64,000 nt of DNA from Dysidea avara. Lineage: Eukaryota; Porifera; Demospongiae; Dictyoceratida; Dysideidae. Below, piece by piece: positions 54,015 through 63,756 of the stretch. The stretch covers positions 22,333,399 through 22,397,398 of the forward strand of contig NC_089272.1 of NCBI RefSeq assembly GCF_963678975.1. Direction: 5' to 3'. The position numbers were made by a program, and so were the translations under genes. Position 1 is the first letter of the stretch. Each line of letters starts with the position of its first letter. The notes beneath the pieces were generated by a model. The model saw only the letters and a program-made list of their open reading frames with translations, had not been told where the DNA came from and ran no database searches.

Positions 54015-55109
54015 AAAGTATGTAACTGTGCATCAAATTATTGGAGGTTAGCATGCATGCACTGACTGCTAAATCAGTATTCATACTTATTACAATTGTT
54101 TTGCACTTGCTGCAGCTAATCATTTTGATTTTGGCACCTTGGTGCATTCTGTTGATGTTGATCTTGTATTTACCATGTTTATCTTGGCACCTTAATTGTC
54201 ACATTGTGTGCTAATTGAGACATTTAGTATAAATTTTGCCAAAACAAACAACATAATAATGCTTTTCAATTTGCAATTGCAGCTGTGTTATTTCTTGCAC
54301 TTACTAAATCTCAACTTACATGCATATTAGCACCTAAACTACGTACTCTACTGATCCAAAAGCCATGTGGCTACATCCAGCAGTGATATTTTGGTCAGGA
54401 AAGCCCAGATCCCTTATAGTAATTAGTACTTAAGTGAAACTAGAACTTTTTAAATCTAGCATCTAATTAACTAAAGTATATATATTGAAGATGATACAAC
54501 TTTAACTAAAAATAAAAATCTAATATCTAAACTGACTAGTAACTAAAAACTGATGTATAACTGGCGTAGTAACTAAAAACTGACTAAAACTTTAGCTAAA
54601 ACCTTTTTCTATTTGTACATGTAGAACTAAAATCCATTACTAAAACAACACTAGTTCTTATCCAGAATTTTTCAAGGTACATGGTTCCCAATTTGGTAGC
54701 AAGTCATAAGGGTCTGCATGGAGCCACAGTTCCCAGTTGTTGACAGATTGTGAACATTAAAATAGTTCAAAATTTATGATTCTGTGGATGCAAACTATTC
54801 TGCAATGGCTGTCAGCTATTTTATAGTTATGGCTTGTGGCTGATCAAAGTATGTATCTCTCTATTAGAACTGATTAATCTTTCCAATTAAAATTTAAGAT
54901 CTATACATATATATATATATATATATATTTTAAATTCTACACTCCTAATTATAGTTCATGCAGGATCTGGCTTTAACTATGGTTGTTCTATTAGAGTGGC
55001 TTCGACTGTTCTATCAGAATAATTATTGTATATTTTTACTGTACAGAAACCTCCATACAGAGTATATAGTACAACAATAATCAACACTATACTAATTACT
55101 TAGCTAAAA
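54015..55109. other. AT-rich stretch without a gene
   Basis: Contains an (AT)n tract at 54904-54929 and two CTATTAGAG-like motifs at 54987-55015. No coding evidence. Confidence 0.45.
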
Positions 55110-55255
55110 TTAATAATACATAAATATTAGGTGATTTGACAGCACTGCTGGATAAATCATTCCATAATCTAATTGTGTAGGGGTATAAGAGTTGAGGTAA
55201 GCATCAATTCTTGAGTGTAGCTGTAAAAATCATTGGTTATGACCTGCATATGGCT
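55110..55255 (-). pseudogene. CR1-like LINE C-terminal scrap
   Basis: On the minus strand LHSRIDAYLNSYTP is followed after a shift by TIRLWNDLSSSAVKSPN, the usual ORF2 ending (RTIRLWNDLP). About 45 residues remain. Confidence 0.55.
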
Positions 55256-55929
55256 TGCTATTTGGATTAGGTAGTTTCCACTTTTATTTATTTAACTTGG
55301 ATGAATCATACATTTGAGTGTTCTATTACAGTATTTCATGATTTATGACTTAAATATGGTTACAGAATACACAATATACCATATGCATCTTCTCTTTTAT
55401 TCACTTTTGAGAGAAATCACAATATAAGGCCATGTATATACATGCTATAATTCAGGTATACTGTTAATTTTATGCTTCAGTACATAGTTGCATTAGTCCG
55501 AGGTAGCTATATGTAAGTGTATCTGTTTTTGAACATCCTAATGATGGTTTTCTCTCACTTTCAGATCCCGCACTGCTGACATGCACGTTTTCACTATTAT
55601 TTCATCATCTGAATTTTTTAGTGATTATATATATGCTGGCAATGTTGACTTAGTAGCTAAAACCATTTCTTACAAACTCCCTATTAAATTACATAAACTT
55701 ACATTATGCTTGAGCCACACCCACTTAGATGAGATGTAAAAACCTTCTGCCTGCAAAACTTGGGGAGCATAGCTAACCAATGTGATGAGTGGCTAAAAAT
55801 TCAAAGTGAACAAGTAGCTGTACTGAAAACTAATTAACTTTAGTCAATGATTTTCGCTTTATAGGTTCCTTTGGCCCATGGTAAGCACCTCGTACAGGCT
55901 CTGCTACCTCCAGTGTTCGCCCTCCAGTA

Positions 55930-57180
55930 CCAAACTGGTAGCTAAAGCAGATCCATCCCCATGCTGCTTATGCCGCATGCATAAGCCATCCCCATGCTGC
56001 TTATACTGCTTTAGTACATGGTGTGTGTAGTAAATGGACTTATTTTGTGCGTACCATCCCGTTAATCTCTGCCCTCCTTGGTTATCTTGAGGATGTTATC
56101 TCTCTTAAGTTCCTTCCTGCATTGACAGGGAGATCAATTAGTGATGCTAAGAGATCTCTTTTCTCTTTACCCATTAGGCTTGGTGGTCTTGGCATTGGTA
56201 ATCCGAAATTATTGTCTGATTCCCAATTTGATTCATCTGTGAAGATAACCTCTACGCTTGTTGCCCTGATTGTTCAGCAAGAGTCTCATTTTAGCATCGA
56301 CACTTTGGAGGCTCAACGTTTGGCTAAATCCGAAGTTGTACGTGCGACACACCAAGCACAAGCTGATTTTGCTGCCAGTTTGCATCAACCACTGTCTGCT
56401 GATCTACAGAGAATCATGGCACTGTCTAGTGAGAAGGGGGCTTCATCTTGGCTTTCAGCTTTGCCTGTTAACGAGCACAGCTTTGCTTTGCATAAGAGCG
56501 CTTTTCGTGATGCCCTTTGCTTGTGCTATGGGTGGCTTCCATCTGGATTGCCTACACAGTGCGTTTGTGGTAAGGGATTCTCTGTGGATCATGCTATGAA
56601 TTGTCCCACTGGTGGTTATCCCACCCTTATACATAATGAATTAAGGGACTTTACTGCTGATGCCCTATCAGAAGTGTGTTCTGGTGTGTGTGTGGAACCT
56701 TCATTACAGAACCTTTCAGGCAAAACACTCATATACTCAATGGCATGGGGCTCATTTGGACGTCTCGGCTGATGGGTTCTGGTGTGGCAAACACCAGAGG
56801 ACTTTTTTTGATGTCAAGGCTTTCAACCCAATTGCTTCATCATACCGCACCACTCCAGTATCTTACTGTATCGGCGATTTGAGAAGGAGAAACGCAGAAA
56901 ATATGAGCAAAGGATCAGAGAAGTTGAGATGGGGTCTTTTGTACTGGTAGTGCTTTCCACATTTGGTGGAATGAGTGGTTGTACAAATGTTGTTTACAAA
57001 CATCTGGCCTATTTGTTGTCTTTGAGCCAGAAGGGGTGTTCCTTTCAGTAGTGTTATGGCCTGGCTGCGCTGTCACCTTAATTTTTCGCTGCTGCGTTCA
57101 GGAATTGCTTGTCTCAGGGGAGCACGCTCCCATAGTGGCTGCCCAGCCTGCCATAGGGCTCTTGACCTTGCTCTGATAGA
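55930..57180 (+). pseudogene. C-terminal module of an RLE-bearing retroelement
   Basis: The largest frame (56023-56772) reads SKWTYFVRTIPLI, LKFLPALTGRSISDAK, LPIRLGGLGIGNPKLL, KGASSWLSALPVNEHSFALH, then a zinc-type CVCGKGFSVDHAMNCPTGGY. A frameshift near 56735 leads to HLDVSADGFWCGKHQRTFFD and VKAFNP, which looks like an endonuclease core, and further breaks lead to EKEKRRKYEQRIREVEMGSF. This motif series is familiar from retroelement proteins of marine invertebrates; the clade is not assigned and no RT palm is seen. CATCCCCATGCTGCTTAT is tandemly duplicated at 55950-56007. Confidence 0.65.
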
Positions 57181-57509
57181 AGGTCAGGTGCCTTTCCGTT
57201 AATAAATTTTGTAGTCTTTCTTTTGGCTAGCACTTCAACATCTAGTGCTAGGGGTGGTGGAAAGGGGTGCCAAATATCCCTGGAAATAAAAAAGAAGAAG
57301 CTAAAGCAGATAAAAACATAAAAACAAAAACAGGCTATGCGGTGACGCCAGCACGTGCAGTTATTGCATTTCAGCTTGGCCAAATTTGCAGTAGCTAGTG
57401 TTTCTTTGCATCAAATTGCAAGGACAAGTTTGCAGTTGTGTGCAGCAAATAGTTTCAGACGAGAAATCGCGAAGCTGCTATACAGGTATACGAACGAGCG
57501 GGCGCCGCT

Positions 57510-57587
57510 AGTCTCGCGTGGTCAGACAGCTTTTTTCCGTGTATTGGGTGGAATACACGGAAAAAAGCGGTCTGGACGCGCGAGACT
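57510..57587. repeat. Short hairpin element, copy 3
   Basis: AGTCTCGCGTGGTCAGACAG plus CTTTTTTCCGTGTATT pairs with AATACACGGAAAAAAG plus CGGTCTGGACGCGCGAGACT with few mismatches and a four-base loop. It is the longest-stemmed member of the family seen at 20320 and 21224. Confidence 0.9.
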
Positions 57588-58520
57588 AACTACGAAGCTG
57601 GAGTGAGGAGACTTTTATTTCGTGGCCGTGTGTGTCCTAGGACTTTGTAGTTATTTTGTATCTTGACTATGCTATTCATGGTTTTCTCTGTGTAGAGTCT
57701 AGCTAACGTAACCTAGAATGCCACTAAGCTAAATTCAAAAGGGGGTTTCTACATGACGTAACTGTAGACTGCAGTCCAGCAGTCCTTATATGGTCGTGCA
57801 CATGTGCCGGATAGCAGCAGCATCCGCATTGTAATCTCTCTAGTGGTTTTGCCAAATCTTTTGTTGATGAATTTGTTTAAGGTGAGTAGCAGTAAGCTAG
57901 TCTATATAAGGCCCTTATAATTGACTTGTTTCGAATTGTCATCATAGGGGTCGATGGCATCACTGATTTGATTTCATTGATTATTTAAACTCTAGACACT
58001 TCATGCACATCATAGTAGTCGCTCGTAATCGAATAACCGGCTTTTTGTGGACTCACTTTTATTCACCTATCAATACAGTATTATTAATTAAGCCCCATTC
58101 TATTACCCCCTCCCGGGCATACGTGGCGGATTTGATCCATGGCCAATTTGGTTTTACTAGTGGGGCATTTGACAGTTCAGTTTTAAGTGCTTGCTTGACC
58201 TTACAGGTTACTGTTCCCCAAAGTTCAATGTGTGGGAATATATTTACTTGTTCTGACTCATCATGTCCCCACAGGTGGAGAATTTGATTGAAAAAGGTCA
58301 AATCCCCCACCTTTTATGCCAGTGTACTTGCTCTTGAGAGTCTATTGGTAATATGGAAATCCACCACATCTGTCAATTCATCATGTGACTCACATAATTA
58401 GGTGAACAGGAGTCTTAGCATGATGCACAGGCAGATCTAGAGTGAATACAGTTGTATCTAGCAGTATCTGTATTCTAACGTATTACATTACAGTAAAACA
58501 GTGTCCTGATAAAAGCGTTA
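57588..58520. other. No supported gene upstream of the 58.5-kb exon
   Basis: Could contain the 5' UTR and promoter of the candidate gene at 58521. ORFs at 58003-58310 on both strands have no motif and overlap each other. A pyrimidine tract and acceptor (TATTACATTACAG, about 58480-58492) precede the next exon. Confidence 0.35.
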
Positions 58521-58617
58521 ATGGTGGGTGATAACAATGAAGCAGAAGACCTCATAGCAGACAAACCAGACAGGAAACTGGTGACTGTCACATTATTCCA
58601 GTCATGGTGTGTTTACT
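58521..58617 (+). CDS. Candidate first coding exon, thioredoxin-like motif start
   Basis: ATG at 58521 opens MVGDNNEAEDLIADKPDRKL and then VTVTLFQSWCVY before a strong donor, ACT|GTAAGT at 58618. The order hydrophobic strand, SWC resembles the start of a thioredoxin-fold active site (WCxxC); after splicing the second residue of the pair depends on the next exon, which must begin in phase 1. An acceptor-like site lies about 28 bp upstream. The exon at 59744 does not join it directly (wrong phase). Function not established. Confidence 0.4.
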
Positions 58618-59743
58618 GTAAGTGCTTCCTTGGGCCTAAATTGCTAATTAAGTGCCACCAAGAAATCTGAATTACTGGTACCACACACGTAATTTTAGGG
58701 ACGATATGTCTAGTATCTCCGTCGGTCAAAGCTAGCTACAGTGGATGGGTGTTTGACGCCTGAAAATCAGTTAACTCTTTGATACGAGTTTTGATGTCAC
58801 AATATCAACAAGAAACTTTGTACCTACAACAAGAAATTTTGCACCTACAGCAAGACCCACAGTTATTGTTGCCATTAATTTATCCTTGCAAGCATTTCTT
58901 TGTGCTATAGGGAGGACACATTAGAGTGGTTACTGACAGCTACTGTAGGATGATGTAGGATCCTATGGTCAGGCTTATTTAATGTCCGGTAACTGAATGC
59001 TGTTGTTTCCTTGACATCATCCCAGATTTTAAATCAGCAAAGTGTGCCACTTCCATGAATACCAGAGCTACCAGTGCTTTCAAGTCTCATCACCACCATG
59101 ACTAACTGTACTTTAGACTGATAGATTGAGCTCCACTTACCATGCTAGGCCTGTGATTATCAGAGTTCCAGCCCTGTTTAGCCCTTGTTTGCTTGCGCCA
59201 CTAACAAAAGCATCAGTATATGAATATCTATCATGGTGATAGTAATAACTTTTTTGCCATTCTAGGAGTTTTCAACTGACACAATGAGTTGTGCATCCTA
59301 TAGATGGTTTATTGGTAGTTACATTTGAGGTTTCATAGGGTTGACCTGGTTTCTTCTGGAAAGTTGTTTTCGTGATCAGAACAGCAAGGTGTGTGTTTAA
59401 GTTCTAGCTTCACTTTTTTCCTTAAAGAATGTATGACAGGCTACGCAGCATGTTAAGTTGTTCATCAGTGTTCCACTTCATGTAGATATGTAGAATGGAT
59501 TTTTAAAATGCAACTTGAATGGCTTTATTAAGTTACTGGCGATGCTATGAAAGTGACAATACAAATATGCTTTTCTTTTTTGATTTGTGCACATAGTTAT
59601 ACTGCTAGTCCACATTAAAAATGTCTGAAGAATTTTATACATGTATAAAAGCAATTGTAGAAACTTATGACTAAACAGATGCTAAAGGAGTCTGAGCTGT
59701 CTTATATGTGATATTTAATTGAATTTTGTATGCTTTTTTGTAG
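58618..59743. other. Putative intron, no exon settled
   Basis: One possible phase-1 exon (acceptor ATCATCCCAG before 59027, open to TAA at about 59102) would encode only a short tail; I could not choose it over chance. Confidence 0.3.
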
Positions 59744-59899
59744 CTAAGTAGTAGATGCATGCAGGACATAGCACATCTAGTCAACCCTTTTCAACATATA
59801 CATCCTGAAGTCACTAAAGTGATTATGGACACAGCTTGCAATACCATAAAGAAGTGGGTTGTTCAAGTCAGCAAACTGTTGCCACAAGTACAGTATTAG
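59744..59899 (+). CDS. Candidate terminal exon (unknown protein)
   Basis: After an acceptor-like TGCTTTTTTGTAG the frame is open for 51 codons to a TAG: QDIAHLVNPFQHIHPEVTKV and IMDTACNTIKKWVVQVSKLL. It is amphipathic, helix-like and free of low complexity, unlike the shadows around it. It needs an upstream exon ending in phase 0. No family recognised. Confidence 0.35.
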   Translation, partial: LSSRCMQDIAHLVNPFQHIHPEVTKVIMDTACNTIKKWVVQVSKLLPQVQY

Positions 59900-61008
59900 C
59901 ACATTATTACAAAGGTTTCATTATGTTCAACACCCATATATCACTTCTTAATTAGCAAGAAAAGGTGAACTTGTGGTGATACTTGTTAGATTTCATCAAA
60001 TGTATGTCACTGGTAATGCTTAGGCAGTGCTGCACTTAGCTGGATCCAAGGCTTTGGTAGCTATATTTTTGTATTAAATTACACCGATAATACATATTAT
60101 ATCAGTGGTTCTTTTAGTGAAATGTTCTATACATTGTGGAATTATCAAATATTCTGCATGAACTCTGCATATGTATAATGTTCATTGGTGAGTAGCTTCC
60201 AGCTGTTTTTTGCGCATTCTAATTTGTATTATAGTCACCAACTCACCATATTTTATAGCTTGACTATCAGCTGTTGAAATCTGTGCTTAGCCGATCTACA
60301 TGAATGCAAATGGTCGACATCAGCAGAACAATAATTGTAAAGCAATATAACACAAATCAATTCAATGCTGAGTAATCCAGGCCGTTTACCAATTTACCAG
60401 TAACCACATCTCTCCAATGATCTTGTACCAATAGTTCCGATAGACCAATTATTACAAAACACAACATAATTATTTAAGAAACATCAATCATAATCAGCCA
60501 ACCTACTTGGACTTTCTGCACATACTCAATATCAGCTGACTTATTAGGAACTAACACAACTCAAAAGCAATCAACCTTGCTTGTCTCTCTTCATCAGTTC
60601 AGTATTGTCACCTCATTGTCTGTCACACTTACTTCATTTGCCACTTATAATGTGCACCATTCATATACCTTCATGATCCTTGTTTTCCACTGAGGCATGC
60701 CGGCACAGTTTTTGTTTTTTTCATCAATAAGTTGTTTGGTGATGTGTCCAGATATGTGCACTATCTATGCAGCCACATTCCCTATTTTCGCAGGCCCAGT
60801 CACATTTATTGTCATACCTTCCAGACAAACTTCTGAAGGGGATGAGCTGAAAATTGAAATGAAGTAAGTACAGTAAATTAATAAGGCGTTTCAGTGTAAT
60901 AGGACAGTCGGGGTTGAAATCATGTAATAATGCAAAAACCAACTACCTGTAGCAAGTGTTCAACCAAAATACTCTAATAGTGCAGTCACCCTATTATATG
61001 GTACCAGT
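59900..61008. other. Gene-free stretch
   Basis: No coding evidence on either strand. One CTCTAATAG-type motif lies at 60970-60979, next to the minisatellite that follows. Confidence 0.4.
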
Positions 61009-61545
61009 CAGTTACGCATTCTATTACAGTGCTCAGCTACAGTACAAGCAACAATATAGAGAGCTCAGTTATTTAACAAATCGCTTTGAAGAGAGTTCAG
61101 CTACAAGCAAGTCAACCTGTGAGAGTTTAGCTACCATCATGTCACCTTGTGGAGAGTTTAAGAACAAAACAAGTTACCCTGTAGAGAGTTCAGCACAGTA
61201 TGAACCGGCCACCGTATGGAGAGTTCAGTTACAGTATGAACAGGTCACCTTGTAGAGAGTTCAGTTACATTTCAAGTCACCCTGTAGAGATGTGTTAAAC
61301 CACCCTGAAGAGAGTTCAACTTCAAGCAAGTCACCTTGTAGAGAGTTCATCTACAAACAGGTCAAGAGAGTCAGCTACATTACTACAATTCACTCAGCAT
61401 AGACATTACAAGTCACCCTTAAGACAGTTCAGCTACAAACAGGTCACCCTGTAGAGAGTTCAGCAACATTACATTATAGAGGTATTACCCAGAAGAGAGT
61501 TCAGCCACATTAGAAGTCACCCAATAGATAGTTTAGCTATCAAAC
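61009..61545 (+). repeat. Degenerate minisatellite, GAGAGTTCAGCTACA units
   Basis: About a dozen loosely spaced units contain GTCACCCTGTAGAGAGTTCA or close variants; spacing is about 30-45 bp. The 99-codon ORF at 60956-61255 is a by-product of the repeat. Confidence 0.85.
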
Positions 61546-61659
61546 AGTACGATAGTACTATATAAGTAGGGATCACCCAAAAGTGACAATATTGCCGCCC
61601 ATCCTAGAGAAATATTAAGTGACAAAAATCACCTTCGCGAAGTAATATCGGCAGTCGCT

Positions 61660-61775
61660 ATTTGCACGGTCACGTGTGAATAGCATAGAGCCATTCGCAA
61701 GGTCACGTGCAAGTAGCACGGAGCTATTCATATGTGACCGTGCGAATACCACAGAGCCTCGCTCAGAGCTATTCG
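61660..61775. repeat. Cluster of GTCACGTG / GCGAATAGC repeats
   Basis: GGTCACGTGTGAATAGCATA, GGTCACGTGCAAGTAGCACG and, inverted, GTGACCGTGCGAATACCACA occur in 90 bp, with AGAGCTATTCGCA at the end. The same unit occurs at 63526-63590. Confidence 0.75.
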
Positions 61776-62161
61776 CATGGTTACTAAGAGAAGACAGATG
61801 CAGTTGGCATGTACACATAGATCCTTTACTATGGCATACATCTTCGGGGTGTGTACGTGCATGTGGGAAGTATCATACATCGTAAGTACACAACCCACAG
61901 CGAGCAGTCCATAGCAGAGAAAATGCATTAATGTGCATGCATGGTGTATCCTTGGACTCACACGACCAAATTTGGTACACATAGCCATCGTTGTAAAACA
62001 TGCAACCATATCTCTATGTTAAAGACACACCTATAGCTTGCTATACCCAACTGCATGAATGGTAAAATGCATGCAGTCATGATCAGAGTTTATAAACTGA
62101 TATGGTAAAATTAATAAGTAGAGATTTAAAAAATAGCACATACTGTAAAGTAGCAGATTAA

Positions 62162-62310
62162 TTAGATCAAAATAATCCAATAGGAGTCTGAGTCAAAAAC
62201 ATCGCCAAATGCATCCTCGCATCCCTTATAGTTACAAAACCACATTTCTCCAACAGTATTCATTCTCTTGGCCTCTTCCAAAGTGATGCCAATATAAGAG
62301 TGATGCCATC
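62162..62310 (-). CDS. Candidate terminal exon (unknown protein)
   Basis: From an acceptor at 62311-62316 (minus CTGTAG) a phase-1 frame reads WHHSYIGITLEEAKRMNTVG, then EMWFCNYKGCEDAFGDVFDS and DSYWIILI before TAA at 62162-62164. The sequence past the 17-bp unit looks protein-like. The upstream segment with a possible donor at 62369-62364 (RNNESDVCDGIK before GTAAAA) is in a different phase, so the exon join is not settled. Either a host gene or a repeat fragment. Confidence 0.3.
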
Positions 62311-62748
62311 CTACAGTAAACAAAGAAATTTATCATTAGCATACAAACATAGACAAGGCTAAATTTTACCTTAATTCCATCACATACATCACTTTCATTG
62401 TTTCTCAATGCATCAGTAGTATCCAACAGTATTCATTCTCTTGGCCTCTTCCAAAGTGATGCCAATATAAGAGTGATGCCAATATAAGAGTGATGCCAAT
62501 ATAAGAGTGATGCCAATATAAGAGTGATGCCAATATAAGAGTGATGCCAATATAAGAGTGATGCCAATATAAGAGTGATGCCAATATAAGAGTGATGCCA
62601 ATATAAGAGTGATGCCAATATAAGAGTGATGCCATCCTACAGTAAACAAAGAAATTTATCATTAGCATACAAACATAGACAAGGCTAAATTTTACCTTAA
62701 TTCCATCACATACATCACTTTCATTGTTTCTCAATGGATCAGTAGAAC
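62250..62748. repeat. Tandem segment duplication, copies differing by nine 17-bp units
   Basis: The 173-bp copy 62250-62422 and the about 326-bp copy 62423-62748 start with CCAACAGTATTCATTCTCTT and end with CATTGTTTCTCAATGSATCA. They are nearly identical except that the first has one GATGCCAATATAAGAGT unit and the second has ten. Confidence 0.95.
62458..62627. repeat. Minisatellite, ten identical 17-bp units
   Basis: Units of GATGCCAATATAAGAGT start at 62458 and every 17 bp to 62611, without a mismatch. No stop arises in the three minus-strand frames, giving WHHSYIGITLILASLLY repeats. Confidence 0.97.
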
Positions 62749-62948
62749 AAGTAGCATCCCCTTGTTTAGTTATTGAACTGTGGGGGTCTACAACTCTGAG
62801 GAATCATGACAATGGACAGAATTCGATTCTAAAATTGGAAAAATTTTCTGTAATACCTGACAAGCAAGAGTCAGCACCAGGATTTACTGGGCATTAATTG
62901 TCAAATCACAATGTCAAGATTCTAATGTGATAGCAAGTGACACACACC

Positions 62949-63232
62949 AGGGACGGATCCATGCAGACTTTTGGAAAGGGGGTCAAAATGAAATAGCACT
63001 ACATTGTCTAGTTTGATAAAGTGAGACCAAAAAAAAAAGGTCATAGCCTGCTAACAATAGTAGCCCACCCTATCAACTATGCATTTATCACTGCCTGAAA
63101 AATAACCTAAAAATCCTTTAAAAGCTTGCTACACACTGTTCTAATACTATGACAGCTTTATTAGAGTGACTGCTCTATTAGAGTATCTCAATCTTGGTAT
63201 ACTACCTTGGCCCCCTCCCTGTATCCCCCACG
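62949..63232. mobile_element. MITE of the GGATCC family, second copy
   Basis: CCAGGGACGGATCCATGCAG at the left matches the 49330 family terminus; CCCTGTATCCCCCACGG at about 63216-63232 is a degraded inverted end. Inside, near the right end, lies TGACTGCTCTATTAGAGTAT, as in the other member (inverted). Confidence 0.6.
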
Positions 63233-63259
63233 GCCATTCACCCTTAAATGCAGTACAAA

Positions 63260-63507
63260 CATTTTCCTCCATGTGCGTAAACAAAATCTATTTCTCTATA
63301 CCTCAAATCTTCATTGTATACCTTCGATGGTGCACGTTTTGCTGCTGAATCTATTGATCTTGATCGTTGAATATTCACTTGGATGAATTCCGTTCTTTCA
63401 AAGGCAGAGACTGACTCTTTAAGATCATTGTAACTCTTGAGAAAGGTCCAGAAAGAAAAATCCCACGTGTAGTTTTCGGAGATAAATGAACCATGTATAC
63501 TATCCAT
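63260..63507 (-). CDS. Candidate exon: N-terminal domain like ZSWIM/MULE-type proteins
   Basis: ATG at 63507 opens about 80 codons: FSFWTFLKSYNDLKESVSAF, then ERTEFIQVNIQRSRSIDSAA and DLRYREIDFVYAHGGK. The order 'F.SY..L......F......SR.I..A........LRY....F...HGG' resembles the N-terminal domain of ZSWIM-type and MULE-transposase-derived proteins, as I recall it. After HGGK the frame meets stop; a weak donor (GTTTGT) lies there. It may be a domesticated or relict transposase exon. No downstream exon was confirmed. Confidence 0.4.
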
Positions 63508-63525
63508 AAAATAATAACATCACGT

Positions 63526-63590
63526 GACTGCCGTGCGAATAGCATGAAGCTATTAGTACGTGACTGTGCGAATAGCCACTCCGAATAATA
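63526..63590. repeat. GCGAATAGC / CACGTGAC repeat, second locus
   Basis: ATCACGTGACTGCCGTGCGA, ATAGCATGAAGCTATTAGTA and CGTGACTGTGCGAATAGCC form a small inverted array related to 61660-61775. It lies immediately upstream of the 63.5-kb start codon. Confidence 0.65.
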
Positions 63591-63756
63591 TTAGTCCATC
63601 TAACATGAAATACAGCATTGAAAACAATAAAACACTTACACCTGTACTGGTTACCGGATAAAGATTGTTTTAAAAATTGCCAAAACTCGAAATTTAGTCT
63701 GCCTCACTGCATCACTCCCTGACCACATTCACAAGCGGTGACAAGCCTAGAGGCCA

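Noticed and set aside
57355-57606. Helix-like ORF beginning QLLHFSLAKFAVASVSLHQI
   Set aside because: No ATG follows the upstream in-frame TGA, and the second half runs into the hairpin repeat. A donor (CAG|GTATAC) exists, but there is no acceptor to pair with it.
58059-58310. 83-codon minus-strand ORF
   Set aside because: No motif, overlaps an equally long ORF on the other strand, and has no splice support.
62458-62627. Regular direct repeats suggestive of a CRISPR array
   Set aside because: Units are contiguous with no spacers, and the context is eukaryotic.
62405-62734. Hydrophobic repeat ORF read as a membrane protein
   Set aside because: It is the translation of the 17-bp minisatellite; every frame of the array is open because 17 is not a multiple of three, so length alone is no evidence.
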